A stretch of DNA of 64,000 nt from [Haemophilus] felis (GTDB taxonomy: Bacteria > Pseudomonadota > Gammaproteobacteria > Enterobacterales > Pasteurellaceae): NCBI GenBank assembly GCA_002015125.1, contig MUYB01000040.1, forward strand, positions 1 through 64,000, read 5' to 3'. Below, piece by piece: positions 17,087 through 27,995 of the stretch. Numbering within the stretch: position 1 is the first letter of the stretch; the number at the start of each line of letters is the position of its first letter. Below the pieces are notes generated by a model. It was given only the letters and a program-made list of their open reading frames with translations. It made no database searches and had not been told where the DNA came from. The position numbers and the translations under genes are program-made.

Positions 17087-19516
17087 ATGTTAAGCATTCT
17101 TAATATTTATCGCAAAATTCTCTCCGCGCCTCTTTCATTTTTAGTTAAAAATAATCCCATTCCACACAATCCAATTACTGAATTAAATTTAAACACTACC
17201 CAACCCATTGTTTACGTTTTACCTTATACCTCTCAAACAGATCTCGTCATTTTTCGTAAAAACTGTCTAAATGTTGGATTACCAGATCCTTTTGAAAAAA
17301 ATCAAATTGATAACCAAAGTCTTCCTCGTTTTGTTTTCTTAGATGAAGGTCGTCGCTTTTTCAAAAGTAAAGGGGCAAAAAAAGAAACAATCACTATATT
17401 TAATAAGTATTTAGAGCTTCATCGCACGATTGAAGATCTCGATGTTCAACTTATTCCTGTATCAGTTCTCTGGGGGCGTTCTCCAGGTAAAGAAAAAGAT
17501 TCCTCGCTACCACAACTACGTTTACTTAGCGGTATTCAAAAAATCATCGCCGCTATTTGGTTTGGTCGAGATACTTTCGTGCGTTTCTCACAAGCGGTAT
17601 CACTACGTTATATGGTGACTGAACATGGTTCAGATCAGGCCATCGCTCACAAATTAGCACGAGTTGCTAAAATCCATTTTGCTAAACAGCGAATGTCTGC
17701 AACTGGCCCTCGTTTACCAAATCGAGAAGCAATGTTTAATAAATTGCTATCTTCACCAACAATTTTGAATGCCATAAAAGATCAAGCTAAAGCCAAAAAT
17801 GTTACTGAAGAAAAAGCAACAGATGAGGCGAAAAAAATTCTTGAAGAAATCGCCGCAAATGTAAATTATGAAAGTTTGCGCGTGGCTGATAGATTCTTAC
17901 GTTGGCTATGGAATAAGTTATATCAAGGAATCGAAGTCAAAAATGCAGATCGGGTTCGCAAATTAGCTTTGGATGGACATGAAATTGTTTATGTACCTTG
18001 TCATCGTAGTCATATAGACTACCTGCTTTTATCTTATTTGCTTTACCACCAAGGGTTAGTACCGCCACATATTGCAGCTGGTATCAACCTTAATTTCTGG
18101 CCAGTTGGTGCGATGTTCCGTCGAGGAGGCGCATTCTTTATTCGTCGAACCTTTAAAGGTAATCGCTTATATTCCACAATATTTCGTGAATATTTAGCAG
18201 AGCTATTTCATCGCGGCTATCCAGTGGAGTATTTCATTGAAGGAGGACGTTCGCGTACAGGACGATTATTAGCGCCGAAAACCGGTATGATGTCGATGAC
18301 CTTACAAGCGCTATTACAAGGTCAAACTCGCCCAATATCTGTAGTCCCTGTGTATGTAGGTTATGAGCACGTTCTTGAAGTCGATACTTATGCGAAAGAA
18401 TTACGAGGTGCAGCAAAAGAAAAAGAAAATGCAGGCTTAGTATTACGGGTAATCAAAAAATTACGCAATCTTGGTAAAGCCTATGTGAACTTTGGTGAGC
18501 CAATTACCTTGAGCGCTTATCTAAATCAATACTATCCAGAATGGAAAGAACAAATCGCAGAAGAAGATAAATCAAAATGGTTTAATCAGACGGTTGATTC
18601 TGTTTCAAATCAAGTAATGGTGAATATCAATAAAGCAGCGGCCGTTAACGCAATGAATTTAACTGGTACGGCGCTACTTTCATCTCGCCAACGCGCGCTT
18701 TCCAAAGAGCAGCTACTTGAACAATTAGCCAGTTATCAACAGATGCTACAAAATGTGCCTTATTCATCAGATACTTTGATTCCTAGCGAATCTCCAGCAC
18801 AAATGCTAGAGCATATTTTTAAATTGGAGCGTGTAGGAATCATCGTTGAAAAAGATAATTTTGGTGAAATTGTTCGTTTGGAACGTAATGCTGCGGTACT
18901 AATGACCTATTATCGAAACAATATTCAGCATTTATTTGCCCTACCGTCTCTTGTTGCTAGTTTAGTACTACATTATGAAGCTATACAAAAACCTTTGGTT
19001 ATTGACGCTGCGAGTAAAATTTATCCATTTTTACAAAGTGAACTATTCCTGTCCTTTAATGAGCAAGAATTAACCTTGCAATTAGAGCGAATTATTGCCG
19101 AGTTAGAACGTCAAGAAATCATAAAAAACAATGGTGATATGCTATCTATCAACAAATCTAAAGTAAGAATGTTGCAACTTTGGTCATCTGGCGTTCGAGA
19201 AATTTTGCAGCGTTATTACATTACAGTGAATTTATTATTGAAAGATCCTGCAATACCGCGCACTAACCTTGAAAAAGATAGCCAATCCGTAGCGCAACGT
19301 CTTTCTGTTCTGCACGGTATTAACGCACCTGAGTTTTTCGATAAAGCGGTATTCTCCGCGTTTATTGCAAGCCTAAAACAAGCAGATTACTTCGATGAAA
19401 GTGGAGTCGCAAATACAGAGAAATTACAACACCTAATTGAAATTTTAAATGTTGTAATTTCAAGTGAAATCAACCTAACCATTAAAGGTTCGATAGCGAA
19501 AATTGCAGAAGAGTAG
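17087..19516 (+). CDS. plsB: Glycerol-3-phosphate acyltransferase PlsB
   Basis: 809-aa inner-membrane enzyme that acylates position 1 of glycerol-3-phosphate with acyl-CoA or acyl-ACP, the first step of phospholipid synthesis. The catalytic HX4D motif is in [20 protein letters not shown]. The other acyltransferase blocks are [26 protein letters not shown] and [13 protein letters not shown]. Length matches E. coli PlsB (807). It is divergent from lexA, as in Haemophilus and E. coli. The core ACAAGCGGT, an Apl-type uptake signal, occurs at about 17591. Confidence 0.97.
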   Translation: MLSILNIYRKILSAPLSFLVKNNPIPHNPITELNLNTTQPIVYVLPYTSQTDLVIFRKNCLNVGLPDPFEKNQIDNQSLPRFVFLDEGRRFFKSKGAKKETITIFNKYLELHRTIEDLDVQLIPVSVLWGRSPGKEKDSSLPQLRLLSGIQKIIAAIWFGRDTFVRFSQAVSLRYMVTEHGSDQAIAHKLARVAKIHFAKQRMSATGPRLPNREAMFNKLLSSPTILNAIKDQAKAKNVTEEKATDEAKKILEEIAANVNYESLRVADRFLRWLWNKLYQGIEVKNADRVRKLALDGHEIVYVPCHRSHIDYLLLSYLLYHQGLVPPHIAAGINLNFWPVGAMFRRGGAFFIRRTFKGNRLYSTIFREYLAELFHRGYPVEYFIEGGRSRTGRLLAPKTGMMSMTLQALLQGQTRPISVVPVYVGYEHVLEVDTYAKELRGAAKEKENAGLVLRVIKKLRNLGKAYVNFGEPITLSAYLNQYYPEWKEQIAEEDKSKWFNQTVDSVSNQVMVNINKAAAVNAMNLTGTALLSSRQRALSKEQLLEQLASYQQMLQNVPYSSDTLIPSESPAQMLEHIFKLERVGIIVEKDNFGEIVRLERNAAVLMTYYRNNIQHLFALPSLVASLVLHYEAIQKPLVIDAASKIYPFLQSELFLSFNEQELTLQLERIIAELERQEIIKNNGDMLSINKSKVRMLQLWSSGVREILQRYYITVNLLLKDPAIPRTNLEKDSQSVAQRLSVLHGINAPEFFDKAVFSAFIASLKQADYFDESGVANTEKLQHLIEILNVVISSEINLTIKGSIAKIAEE

Positions 19517-19535
19517 CGACAATGAGGATATTAAT

Positions 19536-20726
19536 TTAATTCACTCTGCGGTGAGTTAAAAAGTAATAACAAGATGTCCCAACAAAACAGCAAAGTGCCA
19601 TAACAACTAACATAGGTATGGCACTTTCCATTTTTAGAAAAGCCATTAAAGATCCAATTACCGCGCCCGTTCCAAACCTCACACTACCAACCATTGAATT
19701 CGCCGTTCCTGCCATTTGTGGAAATTTTTCTAAAATAGAGGCCATTGAATTAGCTGACACGAGAGGATTTTGCCCAACTAAAATAGCGATAAAAATCGTC
19801 ATAGGCCAAAACCCAAGATCAAAAAGAGCGATGATTAACAAACAAATTGCTGCTATAAATTGCACCGATAAACCTAACTGTAGCATTCTTTCCGCGCCCA
19901 ATTTAATCACCCATCGACGATTCAAATAAGAAGTAACAATCATCACGCCAATATTCAACATAAAGAAATACCCAAAACGCTCTACAGGAATTCCATAAAT
20001 GCCCATATAAACAATAGAGCCGGCGGTAAGAAAAGCAAACATAGCACCGAAGCCAAATGCAGAAGAAAACATATAGCCAAGTACAGCTTTATTCTTCCAT
20101 AAAGTTAAAAAATTTCGTCCAATTACCCCTAAAGCTAAAGCTTGACGAGATTCTTTGGAATGGGTTTCAGGAATAATTGTGAACATCAATAACATACAAA
20201 TTACCCCAACAAAGGCAATTAAATAGAAAATGCTATGCCAGTGAAACCAACTAACCAAATAACCACCAATAATAGGCGCAAGCAACGGCGCTAACATAAA
20301 CACTAGAGTTATGGTGGACATAATTTTTGATAATTCATTTTTACTGAACAAATCTCGTAGAACAGCGCCGACCAACACAACAGGCGCTGCAGTAAAGAAA
20401 CCTTGTATAAAACGCAATAAGGTAAAATGACTGATGGTATAAATTTGGGTTAGCAAAAATGAGGCTAGCGCGCTGGTAATAACCCCTAACAAAATGATAG
20501 GTTTTCTCCCAAAGCTATCGCCGATAGGCCCCCACAATAACTGCCCTGCTGCCATACCATAAGCAAAAAATGTTAGCGTATGCTGAACTTGTTCAGGCGT
20601 TACATTTAAATCTTCCGCAATGAACAAAAATGCAGGTAAGTACATATCTACGCCAAGGGGCGGTAGCATTGAAAGCAGTGCTAAAGTTAGAACGAATAAA
20701 AAATTAATCTTAATATCCTGATTCAT
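19536..20726 (-). CDS. bcr: Bcr/CflA-family MFS drug-efflux transporter
   Basis: About 396 aa from the ATG at 20726 (TAGGA upstream, 10 nt after the rsuA stop; the frame also opens 11 codons earlier inside rsuA). Twelve membrane helices are expected. The DHA1-type motif A appears as GQLLWGPIGDSFGRKPIILLG, and the first helix carries PPLGVDMYLPAF, a Bcr/CflA hallmark. Such pumps export bicyclomycin, sulfonamides, chloramphenicol or small peptides by proton antiport; the substrate here is not readable. Probably co-transcribed with rsuA, as in Haemophilus. Confidence 0.9.
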   Translation of the reverse strand: MNQDIKINFLFVLTLALLSMLPPLGVDMYLPAFLFIAEDLNVTPEQVQHTLTFFAYGMAAGQLLWGPIGDSFGRKPIILLGVITSALASFLLTQIYTISHFTLLRFIQGFFTAAPVVLVGAVLRDLFSKNELSKIMSTITLVFMLAPLLAPIIGGYLVSWFHWHSIFYLIAFVGVICMLLMFTIIPETHSKESRQALALGVIGRNFLTLWKNKAVLGYMFSSAFGFGAMFAFLTAGSIVYMGIYGIPVERFGYFFMLNIGVMIVTSYLNRRWVIKLGAERMLQLGLSVQFIAAICLLIIALFDLGFWPMTIFIAILVGQNPLVSANSMASILEKFPQMAGTANSMVGSVRFGTGAVIGSLMAFLKMESAIPMLVVMALCCFVGTSCYYFLTHRRVN

Positions 20727-20736
20727 ATCATAGTTC

Positions 20737-21432
20737 CTACCTGAAGGTATTAATTTCAACTTCCGTTAATGAGCGAAATTCTCCCTCGTCAAGCCGAGTA
20801 TCTAATTCAATATCACCAATTTTCCAGCGATGTAACGCCACAACTTTATTGCCTAGCGCCGCAAACATTCGTTTCACTTGGTGGTAGCGACCTTCGCTAA
20901 TAGTAAGATTCACATTGTAATCATCAATTATTTCTAGTTTCGCTGGTTTTGTTGGTGTTTTTTCACTACGCAATAAAATACCCTGCTCACAAGCTTGTTG
21001 ATAATGGCTTTCTACTGGATCTGCTAAGGTTACCAAATAAGTTTTCTCACAATGATGTTTCGGGGAAGTAACCCGATGCGACCATTGGCCATCATCAGTA
21101 AGCAAAACTAAACCAGTTGTATCAACGTCTAAGCGACCCGCGCTATGTAGTTTGGTCGCTAATGGATAATCAAAGAATTGATAAATAGTTGGATAATCAC
21201 CGTCATCATTTGAACACACATAACCTTGTGGCTTATACAACATAAAGTATTGCCCCTGCTCCACCCAATCCAACAATCGCCCCGCGAAATGAATTTGATC
21301 AGTAGCTGATACTTTTAATGCGCCATTTTTTACGATTTCACCATTAAGCATTACTTCATTTTGGCGCAAAGCTTTCGTTGCTTGTGAACGGGTTAATCCG
21401 GTATTTTCTGCTAAAAATTTATCTAATCTCAT
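20737..21432 (-). CDS. rsuA: 16S rRNA pseudouridine(516) synthase RsuA
   Basis: 231 aa. An N-terminal S4 RNA-binding domain (MRLDKFLAENTGLTRSQATK) is followed by the pseudouridine synthase core with catalytic Asp in SAGRLDVDTTGLVLLTDDG and the EGRYHQVKRMFAALGN motif. Modifies U516 in the small-subunit rRNA. It is divergent from dnaE. Confidence 0.95.
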   Translation of the reverse strand: MRLDKFLAENTGLTRSQATKALRQNEVMLNGEIVKNGALKVSATDQIHFAGRLLDWVEQGQYFMLYKPQGYVCSNDDGDYPTIYQFFDYPLATKLHSAGRLDVDTTGLVLLTDDGQWSHRVTSPKHHCEKTYLVTLADPVESHYQQACEQGILLRSEKTPTKPAKLEIIDDYNVNLTISEGRYHQVKRMFAALGNKVVALHRWKIGDIELDTRLDEGEFRSLTEVEINTFR

Positions 21433-21575
21433 TGTTTTGATCCTTAATATTGCGGGCGGGTAAGTTTACTCCCTTTTACCATGGATAGGAAATCGCATTG
21501 GACGTTTGAGCTAATATCAAAATCTCGTTAGAATAACGCCCTCTTTCTAGCTGATTTTTCCTACAAGGGCTTTCT

Positions 21576-24500
21576 ATGTCAGAACCTCGTTTCGTTCATC
21601 TACGCGTACATAGCGACTTTTCCATGATCAACGGCCTTGCCAAAGTAAAAGCGCTGGTCAAGGCCTGTGGACAAAATGAAATGGTGGCAATGGGATTAAC
21701 GGATTTCACCAACTTCTGTGGTTTAGTCCGCTTTTATGGGGAAGCTCTTTCTTCAGGTATAAAACCTATTATCGGTGCAGATGTTCTCGTTAAAAATGCC
21801 CTGTGTGGCGACGAAGCATTCGAGTTAACCCTGCTTGCGAAAAATAATACTGGTTATAAAAATATTACCTTATTACTTTCCAAGGCCTATGAGCGCGGTT
21901 ACCAAGATTTACCCTACATCGATCAAGAATGGTTAATTGAGCATAGTGAAGGGATAATTCTTCTATCAGGCGGTCATAATGGTGATATAGGGAAAAAATT
22001 ACTCAAAGGTAACCAAACTGAATTAGAACAAGCCATTGATTTTTATAAAACCTATTTTAAAGATCATTTCTATCTTTCTTTAAGCTTAACTGGACGTTAT
22101 GAAGAAGAACGTTATGTTAATTTGGCGGTCCCCTTTGCAGAACAACACCAAATTCCCGTTGTTGCTACCAATGATGTGATGTTCTTACAGGCTTCAGATT
22201 TTGAAGCCCACGAAATTCGAGTCGCTATCCACGATAGCTATACCCTAGATGATCCTAAACGTCCTAAAATTTATACGGAGCAACAATATTTCCGTTCCGA
22301 GCAAGAAATGTGCGAATTATTTGCACACATTCCTTCTGCGCTAGAAAACTCTGTATTAATTGCACAGCGTTGTAACGTAACAATTCGTTTAGGAGAATAC
22401 TTTTTACCTCAATTCCCAACAGGCGATTTAAGCACCGAAGACCTCTTGGTAAAAAAAGCGGTTGAAGGTTTGGAAGAACGTTTAAAAGTACTGTTTCCTG
22501 ATGAAAAACAACGAGAAGAAAAGCGTCCTATCTACGATAAACGCCTACAAATAGAACTTGGTGTGATCAACCAAATGGGCTTCCCAGGCTACTTCCTAAT
22601 CGTAATGGAGTTTATTCAATGGTCAAAAGATAACGGTATTCCAGTGGGCCCCGGACGAGGTTCTGGTGCTGGATCATTAGTCGCCTATTCCTTAAAAATC
22701 ACGGATTTAGATCCTCTTGAATTCGATTTACTTTTCGAGCGCTTTCTCAACCCTGAACGTGTTTCTATGCCTGATTTTGATGTGGACTTTTGTATGGACG
22801 GGCGCGACCGAGTCATTGAACATGTGGCAGAAACCTATGGCCGAGGGGCGGTATCACAAATTATTACCTTCGGTACAATGGCGGCAAAAGCCGTAATCCG
22901 CGATGTAGGGCGAGTATTAGGACATCCTTATGGCTTTGTGGATCGTATTTCTAAAATGATTCCACCCGATCCCGGTATGACACTCGCTAAAGCCTTTGAT
23001 GCAGAGCCACAGTTACAACAAGCTTATGATTCAGATGAAGAAGTCAAAGCATTAATTGATATGGCTCGAAAACTAGAAGGGGTAACTCGTAACGCCGGTA
23101 AACACGCTGGGGGCGTGGTGATTTCACCAACATTAATTACCGACTTCTCACCACTTTATTGCGACTCAGAAGGCAAACACCCAGTTACACATTTTGATAA
23201 AAATGATGTGGAATATGCTGGCTTAGTCAAATTCGACTTCTTAGGATTGCGTACTCTTACCATTATAAAATGGGCATTAGATATGATTAATGCTCGTTTG
23301 CAAAAAGAAGGTAAGCCAGAGGTGGATATCGCCACGATTCCCCTTGATGATCCTGCCTCTTTTGAAGTGTTAAAACGCTCGGAAACTACCGCCGTATTCC
23401 AGTTGGAATCACGAGGTATGAAAGATCTGATTAAACGTCTCCAACCAGACTGTTTTGAAGACATTATTGCATTAGTGGCGCTATTCCGACCGGGTCCGCT
23501 AGAATCAGGCATGGTACAAAACTTTATCGACCGCAAACATGGCGTCGAACCGGTGTCTTATCCCGATGAACAATATCAACATGAGTGCTTAAAACCTATT
23601 TTAGAGCCAACCTACGGCGTTATCGTTTATCAAGAGCAAGTAATGCAAATTGCTCAAGAGCTTGCTGGTTACACATTAGGTGGTGCTGATTTACTACGTC
23701 GCGCGATGGGTAAGAAAAAGCCTGAAGAAATGACTGCACAACGAGCTATTTTTGAGAAAGGCGCAATTCAAAAAGGGGTTGATGGCGAATTGGCAATGAA
23801 AATCTTTGACCTTGTAGAAAAATTTGCAGGTTATGGTTTTAATAAATCTCACTCTGCCGCTTATGCGCTCGTTTCCTACCAAACTCTTTGGTTAAAAACC
23901 CATTATCCTGCGGAATTTATGGCAGCGGTAATGACCTCAGAAATGGACAATACCGATAAAATCGTTGCGCTTTATGACGAATGTCTGCGTATGGGACTAA
24001 AGGTCTCACCGCCTGACATTAACACTGGTAAACATCATTTTAGCGTGAATGACCATGGCGAAATTGTGTATGGTATCGGCGCTATTAAAGGCGTTGGAGA
24101 AGGGCCTATTGAAGCGCTAGTTAGTGCTCGCAATGAAGGGGGAATTTTTAGTGATTTATTCGACCTATGCGCTCGCGTTGATTTGAAAAAGATCAACCGC
24201 CGAACCTTTGAGAGTCTTATTCTCTCTGGTGCATTTGATAAGTTAGGCCCTCATCGTGCAGCTTTATCAAAAAACTTAGAAGACGCCCTGAAAGCTTCAG
24301 ATCAACACGCAAAAGATCAAGCCATTGGTCAAGAAGATATGTTCGGGGTGCTGACAGAAAGTGTAGAGGATATTGAAAAAGCTTATGCCAATACCCCTAT
24401 GTGGAGCGAAAAAATTATTCTAGATGGGGAGCGAGAAACCTTAGGGTTATATTTAACTAGCCACCCAATTAGTCGTTACTTAGATGAACTTTCTCATTAT

Positions 24501-25052
24501 TGTTCTTATCGTCTGAAAGACATCAGCCCGAGCGGTCGTAACCAAAGTGTAACAGTGAGTGGTTTAATTACTTCTGCACGTTTTGTCGTTACCAAGAAAG
24601 GTAACCGCTTAGGTATCGCAACCTTAGATGATCGTTCTGGGCGTTTAGATATTACATTGTTTGGTGAAACCTTAGAGAAATTCGCAGATAAATTGCAAAA
24701 AGATGCTGTGGTTATCGTCTCTGGCTCTGTCAGTTTTGATGAATATTCTGGCGGAATGAAAATGACCGTTCGAGAATTAATGAGTTTAGATGAAGCTCGC
24801 AGCCGCTATGCTAAGAATCTTTCGATCTGTTTAGAACAACAGCAAAGCACTCCAGATTTACTCAAAAAACTTCAGGATATTTTGCAACCTTATGTAGGAG
24901 GAACCCTTCCTATAGTCGTTTATTACTCTACGCCTAAAGCTATAGCCACAGCGAAAATGGGCGTAGAATGGTCTGTAACTCCTTCTGATGATTTACTTGC
25001 TGAACTGGTAAATTTACTTGGTAATAGCGCGGTAGAACTGACATTCAAATAA
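21576..25052 (+). CDS. dnaE: DNA polymerase III alpha subunit
   Basis: 1158 aa, the replicative polymerase, close to E. coli DnaE (1160). The N-terminal PHP domain begins [18 protein letters not shown]. The palm carries [16 protein letters not shown] and the catalytic aspartates in [14 protein letters not shown], with the third in [11 protein letters not shown]. The helix-hairpin-helix and OB domain ([20 protein letters not shown]) follow, and the C-terminal tau-binding region ends the protein. Intact and monocistronic here, ending at a terminator. Confidence 0.98.
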   Translation: MSEPRFVHLRVHSDFSMINGLAKVKALVKACGQNEMVAMGLTDFTNFCGLVRFYGEALSSGIKPIIGADVLVKNALCGDEAFELTLLAKNNTGYKNITLLLSKAYERGYQDLPYIDQEWLIEHSEGIILLSGGHNGDIGKKLLKGNQTELEQAIDFYKTYFKDHFYLSLSLTGRYEEERYVNLAVPFAEQHQIPVVATNDVMFLQASDFEAHEIRVAIHDSYTLDDPKRPKIYTEQQYFRSEQEMCELFAHIPSALENSVLIAQRCNVTIRLGEYFLPQFPTGDLSTEDLLVKKAVEGLEERLKVLFPDEKQREEKRPIYDKRLQIELGVINQMGFPGYFLIVMEFIQWSKDNGIPVGPGRGSGAGSLVAYSLKITDLDPLEFDLLFERFLNPERVSMPDFDVDFCMDGRDRVIEHVAETYGRGAVSQIITFGTMAAKAVIRDVGRVLGHPYGFVDRISKMIPPDPGMTLAKAFDAEPQLQQAYDSDEEVKALIDMARKLEGVTRNAGKHAGGVVISPTLITDFSPLYCDSEGKHPVTHFDKNDVEYAGLVKFDFLGLRTLTIIKWALDMINARLQKEGKPEVDIATIPLDDPASFEVLKRSETTAVFQLESRGMKDLIKRLQPDCFEDIIALVALFRPGPLESGMVQNFIDRKHGVEPVSYPDEQYQHECLKPILEPTYGVIVYQEQVMQIAQELAGYTLGGADLLRRAMGKKKPEEMTAQRAIFEKGAIQKGVDGELAMKIFDLVEKFAGYGFNKSHSAAYALVSYQTLWLKTHYPAEFMAAVMTSEMDNTDKIVALYDECLRMGLKVSPPDINTGKHHFSVNDHGEIVYGIGAIKGVGEGPIEALVSARNEGGIFSDLFDLCARVDLKKINRRTFESLILSGAFDKLGPHRAALSKNLEDALKASDQHAKDQAIGQEDMFGVLTESVEDIEKAYANTPMWSEKIILDGERETLGLYLTSHPISRYLDELSHYCSYRLKDISPSGRNQSVTVSGLITSARFVVTKKGNRLGIATLDDRSGRLDITLFGETLEKFADKLQKDAVVIVSGSVSFDEYSGGMKMTVRELMSLDEARSRYAKNLSICLEQQQSTPDLLKKLQDILQPYVGGTLPIVVYYSTPKAIATAKMGVEWSVTPSDDLLAELVNLLGNSAVELTFK

Positions 25053-25053
25053 C

Positions 25054-25092
25054 AAAAAAGCCCTTTAAAACAAGATTAAAGGGCTTAATAAT
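25054..25092. terminator. Bidirectional terminator between dnaE and ycbL
   Basis: AAGCCCTTTAA pairs with TTAAAGGGCTT, with A-run and T-rich flanks, between two converging genes. Confidence 0.8.
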
Positions 25093-25097
25093 TTTAA

Positions 25098-25733
25098 TCA
25101 TATTACCTGTAAGAAGGGGTTATCTTTTTTCTCCTGACCGATTGTTGTATAAGGCCCATGTCCAGCCACAATGATCATATCATCACCTAAAGGATAGAGT
25201 TTTTCTTGGATGGTTTTGAGCAGTTGTTGGTGATCGCCGCCAGGTAAATCTGTGCGCCCCACACTTTGTCTAAATAGCACATCGCCAGTAAAAGAAATTC
25301 GCTTCTGATGTTCAATAAAACCAATATGGCCCGCAGAATGCCCAGGTAAATGTAATACTTCAAAATGCATATCGCCAATAGAAATAACTTCACCTTCTTG
25401 CTCTAACCAACGATCAGGCTGAAAGGCATCAATCTCAAATAAACCAAACCTGCGTGATTGTTCTGGAAGATGAGCAAACCAATCTCCATCTAAAGCGTTA
25501 GGCCCAATAATTTGGACGCCAAAATGCTGTTTTAATTTTGGTGCTGCACCAACGTGATCAAGATGACCGTGCGTTAATAAGATAATCTTTAAATTCAGTT
25601 CTAATTCATCGATACGTTTAATTAATTTTTCTGCTTCACCGCCCGGATCAATAATTGCTGCATTTTTCTCATCGTCCCAAATTAAAGAACAATTTTGTTG
25701 AAAACTAGTTACTGGAATAATTTCGATATTCAT
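25098..25733 (-). CDS. ycbL: Metallo-beta-lactamase-fold hydrolase, glyoxalase II-like (YcbL)
   Basis: 211 aa. The metal motif HxHxDH is present as LTHGHLDHVGAAP, followed by LPGHSAGHIGF, SFTGDVLFRQSVGRTDLPGG and a C-terminal VAGHGPYTTIG. This is the YcbL group, shown in Salmonella to have glyoxalase II activity (hydrolysis of S-lactoylglutathione) with a single-metal preference; the substrate here is inferred. It lies next to mepK and ldtD, the same order as ycbB-ycbK-ycbL in E. coli. Confidence 0.9.
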   Translation of the reverse strand: MNIEIIPVTSFQQNCSLIWDDEKNAAIIDPGGEAEKLIKRIDELELNLKIILLTHGHLDHVGAAPKLKQHFGVQIIGPNALDGDWFAHLPEQSRRFGLFEIDAFQPDRWLEQEGEVISIGDMHFEVLHLPGHSAGHIGFIEHQKRISFTGDVLFRQSVGRTDLPGGDHQQLLKTIQEKLYPLGDDMIIVAGHGPYTTIGQEKKDNPFLQVI

Positions 25734-25760
25734 TATTTATTTCTCTAAAGTTAAAAATGA

Positions 25761-25789
25761 TTAAACCGCATCAAAAGAATGCGGTTTAA
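25761..25789 (-). terminator. Terminator after mepK
   Basis: TTAAACCGCAT / ATGCGGTTTAA stem with a 7-nt loop between mepK and ycbL; A/T-rich flank, weak T-run. Confidence 0.6.
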
Positions 25790-25810
25790 TTCCAATATAC
25801 ATTTATTCAA

Positions 25811-26371
25811 TCAAGAACCACGCCAAGTTCTCACAGGCCCAGTATCTACATGCACAAAATTACTACGAGGATAAAAGCCAACGCCACCACTTCTTAATTT
25901 TTCCGCAGCCTGGCGAATTTTAGCTAAAGAAACGCCATCAATCCTAAAATCAATAGCCTGACCTCGCGTATGATAACTATTGCTCGCAACGCCTCGACTT
26001 TTACGGCGCATCGCTGCATTGCTCGCGGGCGAACGATAACCAGAAATAATTTGGATTTCAGTATTGCGTAAGCCTAAACTATTTTGGATTTTATAAAATT
26101 TTGCGAACAACTTAGGATCCATTTTATGGATCTGATTATTGCGTTTATCACGCATTAAATAATCAATTTTTCTTAAAGCTGATACTGAAAAACCTTTATT
26201 CAAAGAAAATTCAGAACTGAATTTTTCACCAGTGTTAACATTACGAAAACGCAAAATTCTTGGTTTTTCAGTAGAAATTGAGGCGAATAGAGAGCTTGGT
26301 AAAAATGAAGCTCCTAATACGATACCACCTAAAGATAGCCATTTCCGACGTTGTTGGTTAATACTATTCAT
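25811..26371 (-). CDS. mepK: Murein DD-endopeptidase MepK (YcbK, M15/DUF882)
   Basis: 186 aa with a twin-arginine signal (QQRRKWLSLGGIVLG) for folded export. The M15-type zinc site is visible as SYHTRGQAIDFRIDG and FVHVDTGPVRTW, with YRSPASNAAMRR upstream. In E. coli MepK cleaves meso-DAP 3-3 crosslinks, the products of LD-transpeptidases. The neighbouring ldtD makes such crosslinks, so the pair would build and open the same bond. It acts in the periplasm. Confidence 0.9.
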   Translation of the reverse strand: MNSINQQRRKWLSLGGIVLGASFLPSSLFASISTEKPRILRFRNVNTGEKFSSEFSLNKGFSVSALRKIDYLMRDKRNNQIHKMDPKLFAKFYKIQNSLGLRNTEIQIISGYRSPASNAAMRRKSRGVASNSYHTRGQAIDFRIDGVSLAKIRQAAEKLRSGGVGFYPRSNFVHVDTGPVRTWRGS

Positions 26372-26495
26372 TCCTTCGTTCTCGTTAATATTTGCTAATT
26401 AACCTGAAAATAAGTCTTAATACAAAAGATAAACAATTCTACAGATTTCCCCTCAAAATAAAAGGGGAAATCCATCGTTCAAAGCAATTTAGTTT

Positions 26496-27947
26496 TTAAT
26501 TTAGGTATTTTTTAATAAGATTCCAATCAATATGATCGAGTTTTGGCACTCTATCGTAACCATAAATATCTGGTAAATTATGCTCTACACCATTCTCAAC
26601 CCAACTGGTTACATAATATAAAAACACCGGATTTTCAGAAGAAATATTCACAGAAACTGTTTTACGGCTCTTTAAGGTATTATCCCTACGCTGTTCAGTC
26701 CAACCCGATTCTTTCAACAAGATAGTAGCCAATTGATTCGATTGCTCCACTCTCACACAACCCGAACTTAAAGCGCGATCTTTTCTAGCAAAATAACCTC
26801 GATTAGGCGTATCGTGCAAATAAATTGCATCAGAACTTGGCATGTTAAATTTAAAATCGCCCAATGCACTATCACCTGGTACTTGTCGTAGGCGGTAAGG
26901 GAATTTTTTTGCTGTCATATTTTCCCAGTCAATAGTATAAGGATCAATGGTTCTTCCTTTGCTATCAATAATCGTATAGCCATTGCGGTAAATATAACTA
27001 GGGTCCTTACGCACCTTAGGAATGATGTCTTCATTTATTAGTCGAATCGGCGCATTCCAAGGTGGGTTCACAACCACATTGCTCAATTTGCTATACATCA
27101 CTGGGGTTTTGCGTTCCTTTTTACCCACAATCACTTTTGAATCTAACACTAACTCACCATTTCGATAATAATATAATTTATAGCTGGGAATATTCACGAA
27201 GAGTCCATTTTTAAATTCAGGAATTACTCTTAATCGCTGAATATTGGCTGCCATTTTATATAATTTTGCCAAAGCATTTTTATCATTCAAATTAGCCATA
27301 TAGTTAGGCAAAGAAGCTAAAGTCTGATTATATAGATAATTATGATTAGACAGGCTATTTAAGAAATCCAGACTTCTTGATTGTTTTAGTGCACTCAACC
27401 AAGCCTCAATACGTTCATCGGCGGGTAATGTAGTTGCATAATAACCTTTGTCATACAACCATTTTTGCGCAAATTTATTCAAATTGTCCGCATAGTACAA
27501 ATAGTCAAGAAAGCTATCTGTGAGCAAAATATCTCTTTCTAAACTATTTAACGGCGCTGCATCTAGCTTCACCAATTGTTCCCAACTTGATTTGGAAACC
27601 CCACTAATGGCAAGAGCTGAATAATCATATAAAAACTGACGGATGGATTGTTCATCATTCCACAAAGACTGATAGTTATTATCTGCGTAAAGCTCTGCAA
27701 TCTTCTGTTTAAACAATAATTTTAGTTGAGGAAACTTTTCATCTAATACCTGTTCATTAGAATATTGTTGAGCCATTTTATCTTGCTCAGCAGTATTCAA
27801 TTGTAACGGCACTTTTTGCTCAACTGCAATCTGATCGGGTAACACCTCTCCACTCACAGTTTCATTTGCGAAAACTGAGAAACTCGCAAAAAAACTGATA
27901 AGTAAACTCATGGTTTTCACTGAATGTAATTGGTATGCTTTTAACAT
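26496..27947 (-). CDS. ldtD: L,D-transpeptidase LdtD (YcbB)
   Basis: 483 aa with an N-terminal export signal (MLKAYQLHSVKTMSLLISFF). A scaffold region of about 250 residues includes a peptidoglycan-binding-like part. The YkuD catalytic domain follows, with the HDTPNRGYF histidine and the nucleophile in LSSGCVRVEQ. It forms 3-3 peptidoglycan crosslinks in the periplasm and can bypass beta-lactam inhibition. It is somewhat shorter than E. coli YcbB (615), as is usual in Pasteurellaceae. It precedes mepK by about 120 nt. Confidence 0.92.
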   Translation of the reverse strand: MLKAYQLHSVKTMSLLISFFASFSVFANETVSGEVLPDQIAVEQKVPLQLNTAEQDKMAQQYSNEQVLDEKFPQLKLLFKQKIAELYADNNYQSLWNDEQSIRQFLYDYSALAISGVSKSSWEQLVKLDAAPLNSLERDILLTDSFLDYLYYADNLNKFAQKWLYDKGYYATTLPADERIEAWLSALKQSRSLDFLNSLSNHNYLYNQTLASLPNYMANLNDKNALAKLYKMAANIQRLRVIPEFKNGLFVNIPSYKLYYYRNGELVLDSKVIVGKKERKTPVMYSKLSNVVVNPPWNAPIRLINEDIIPKVRKDPSYIYRNGYTIIDSKGRTIDPYTIDWENMTAKKFPYRLRQVPGDSALGDFKFNMPSSDAIYLHDTPNRGYFARKDRALSSGCVRVEQSNQLATILLKESGWTEQRRDNTLKSRKTVSVNISSENPVFLYYVTSWVENGVEHNLPDIYGYDRVPKLDHIDWNLIKKYLN

Positions 27948-27995
27948 AAATTAAGCTGTCCCTATTAAAATAAATGATAAATAACTTTTCTTATT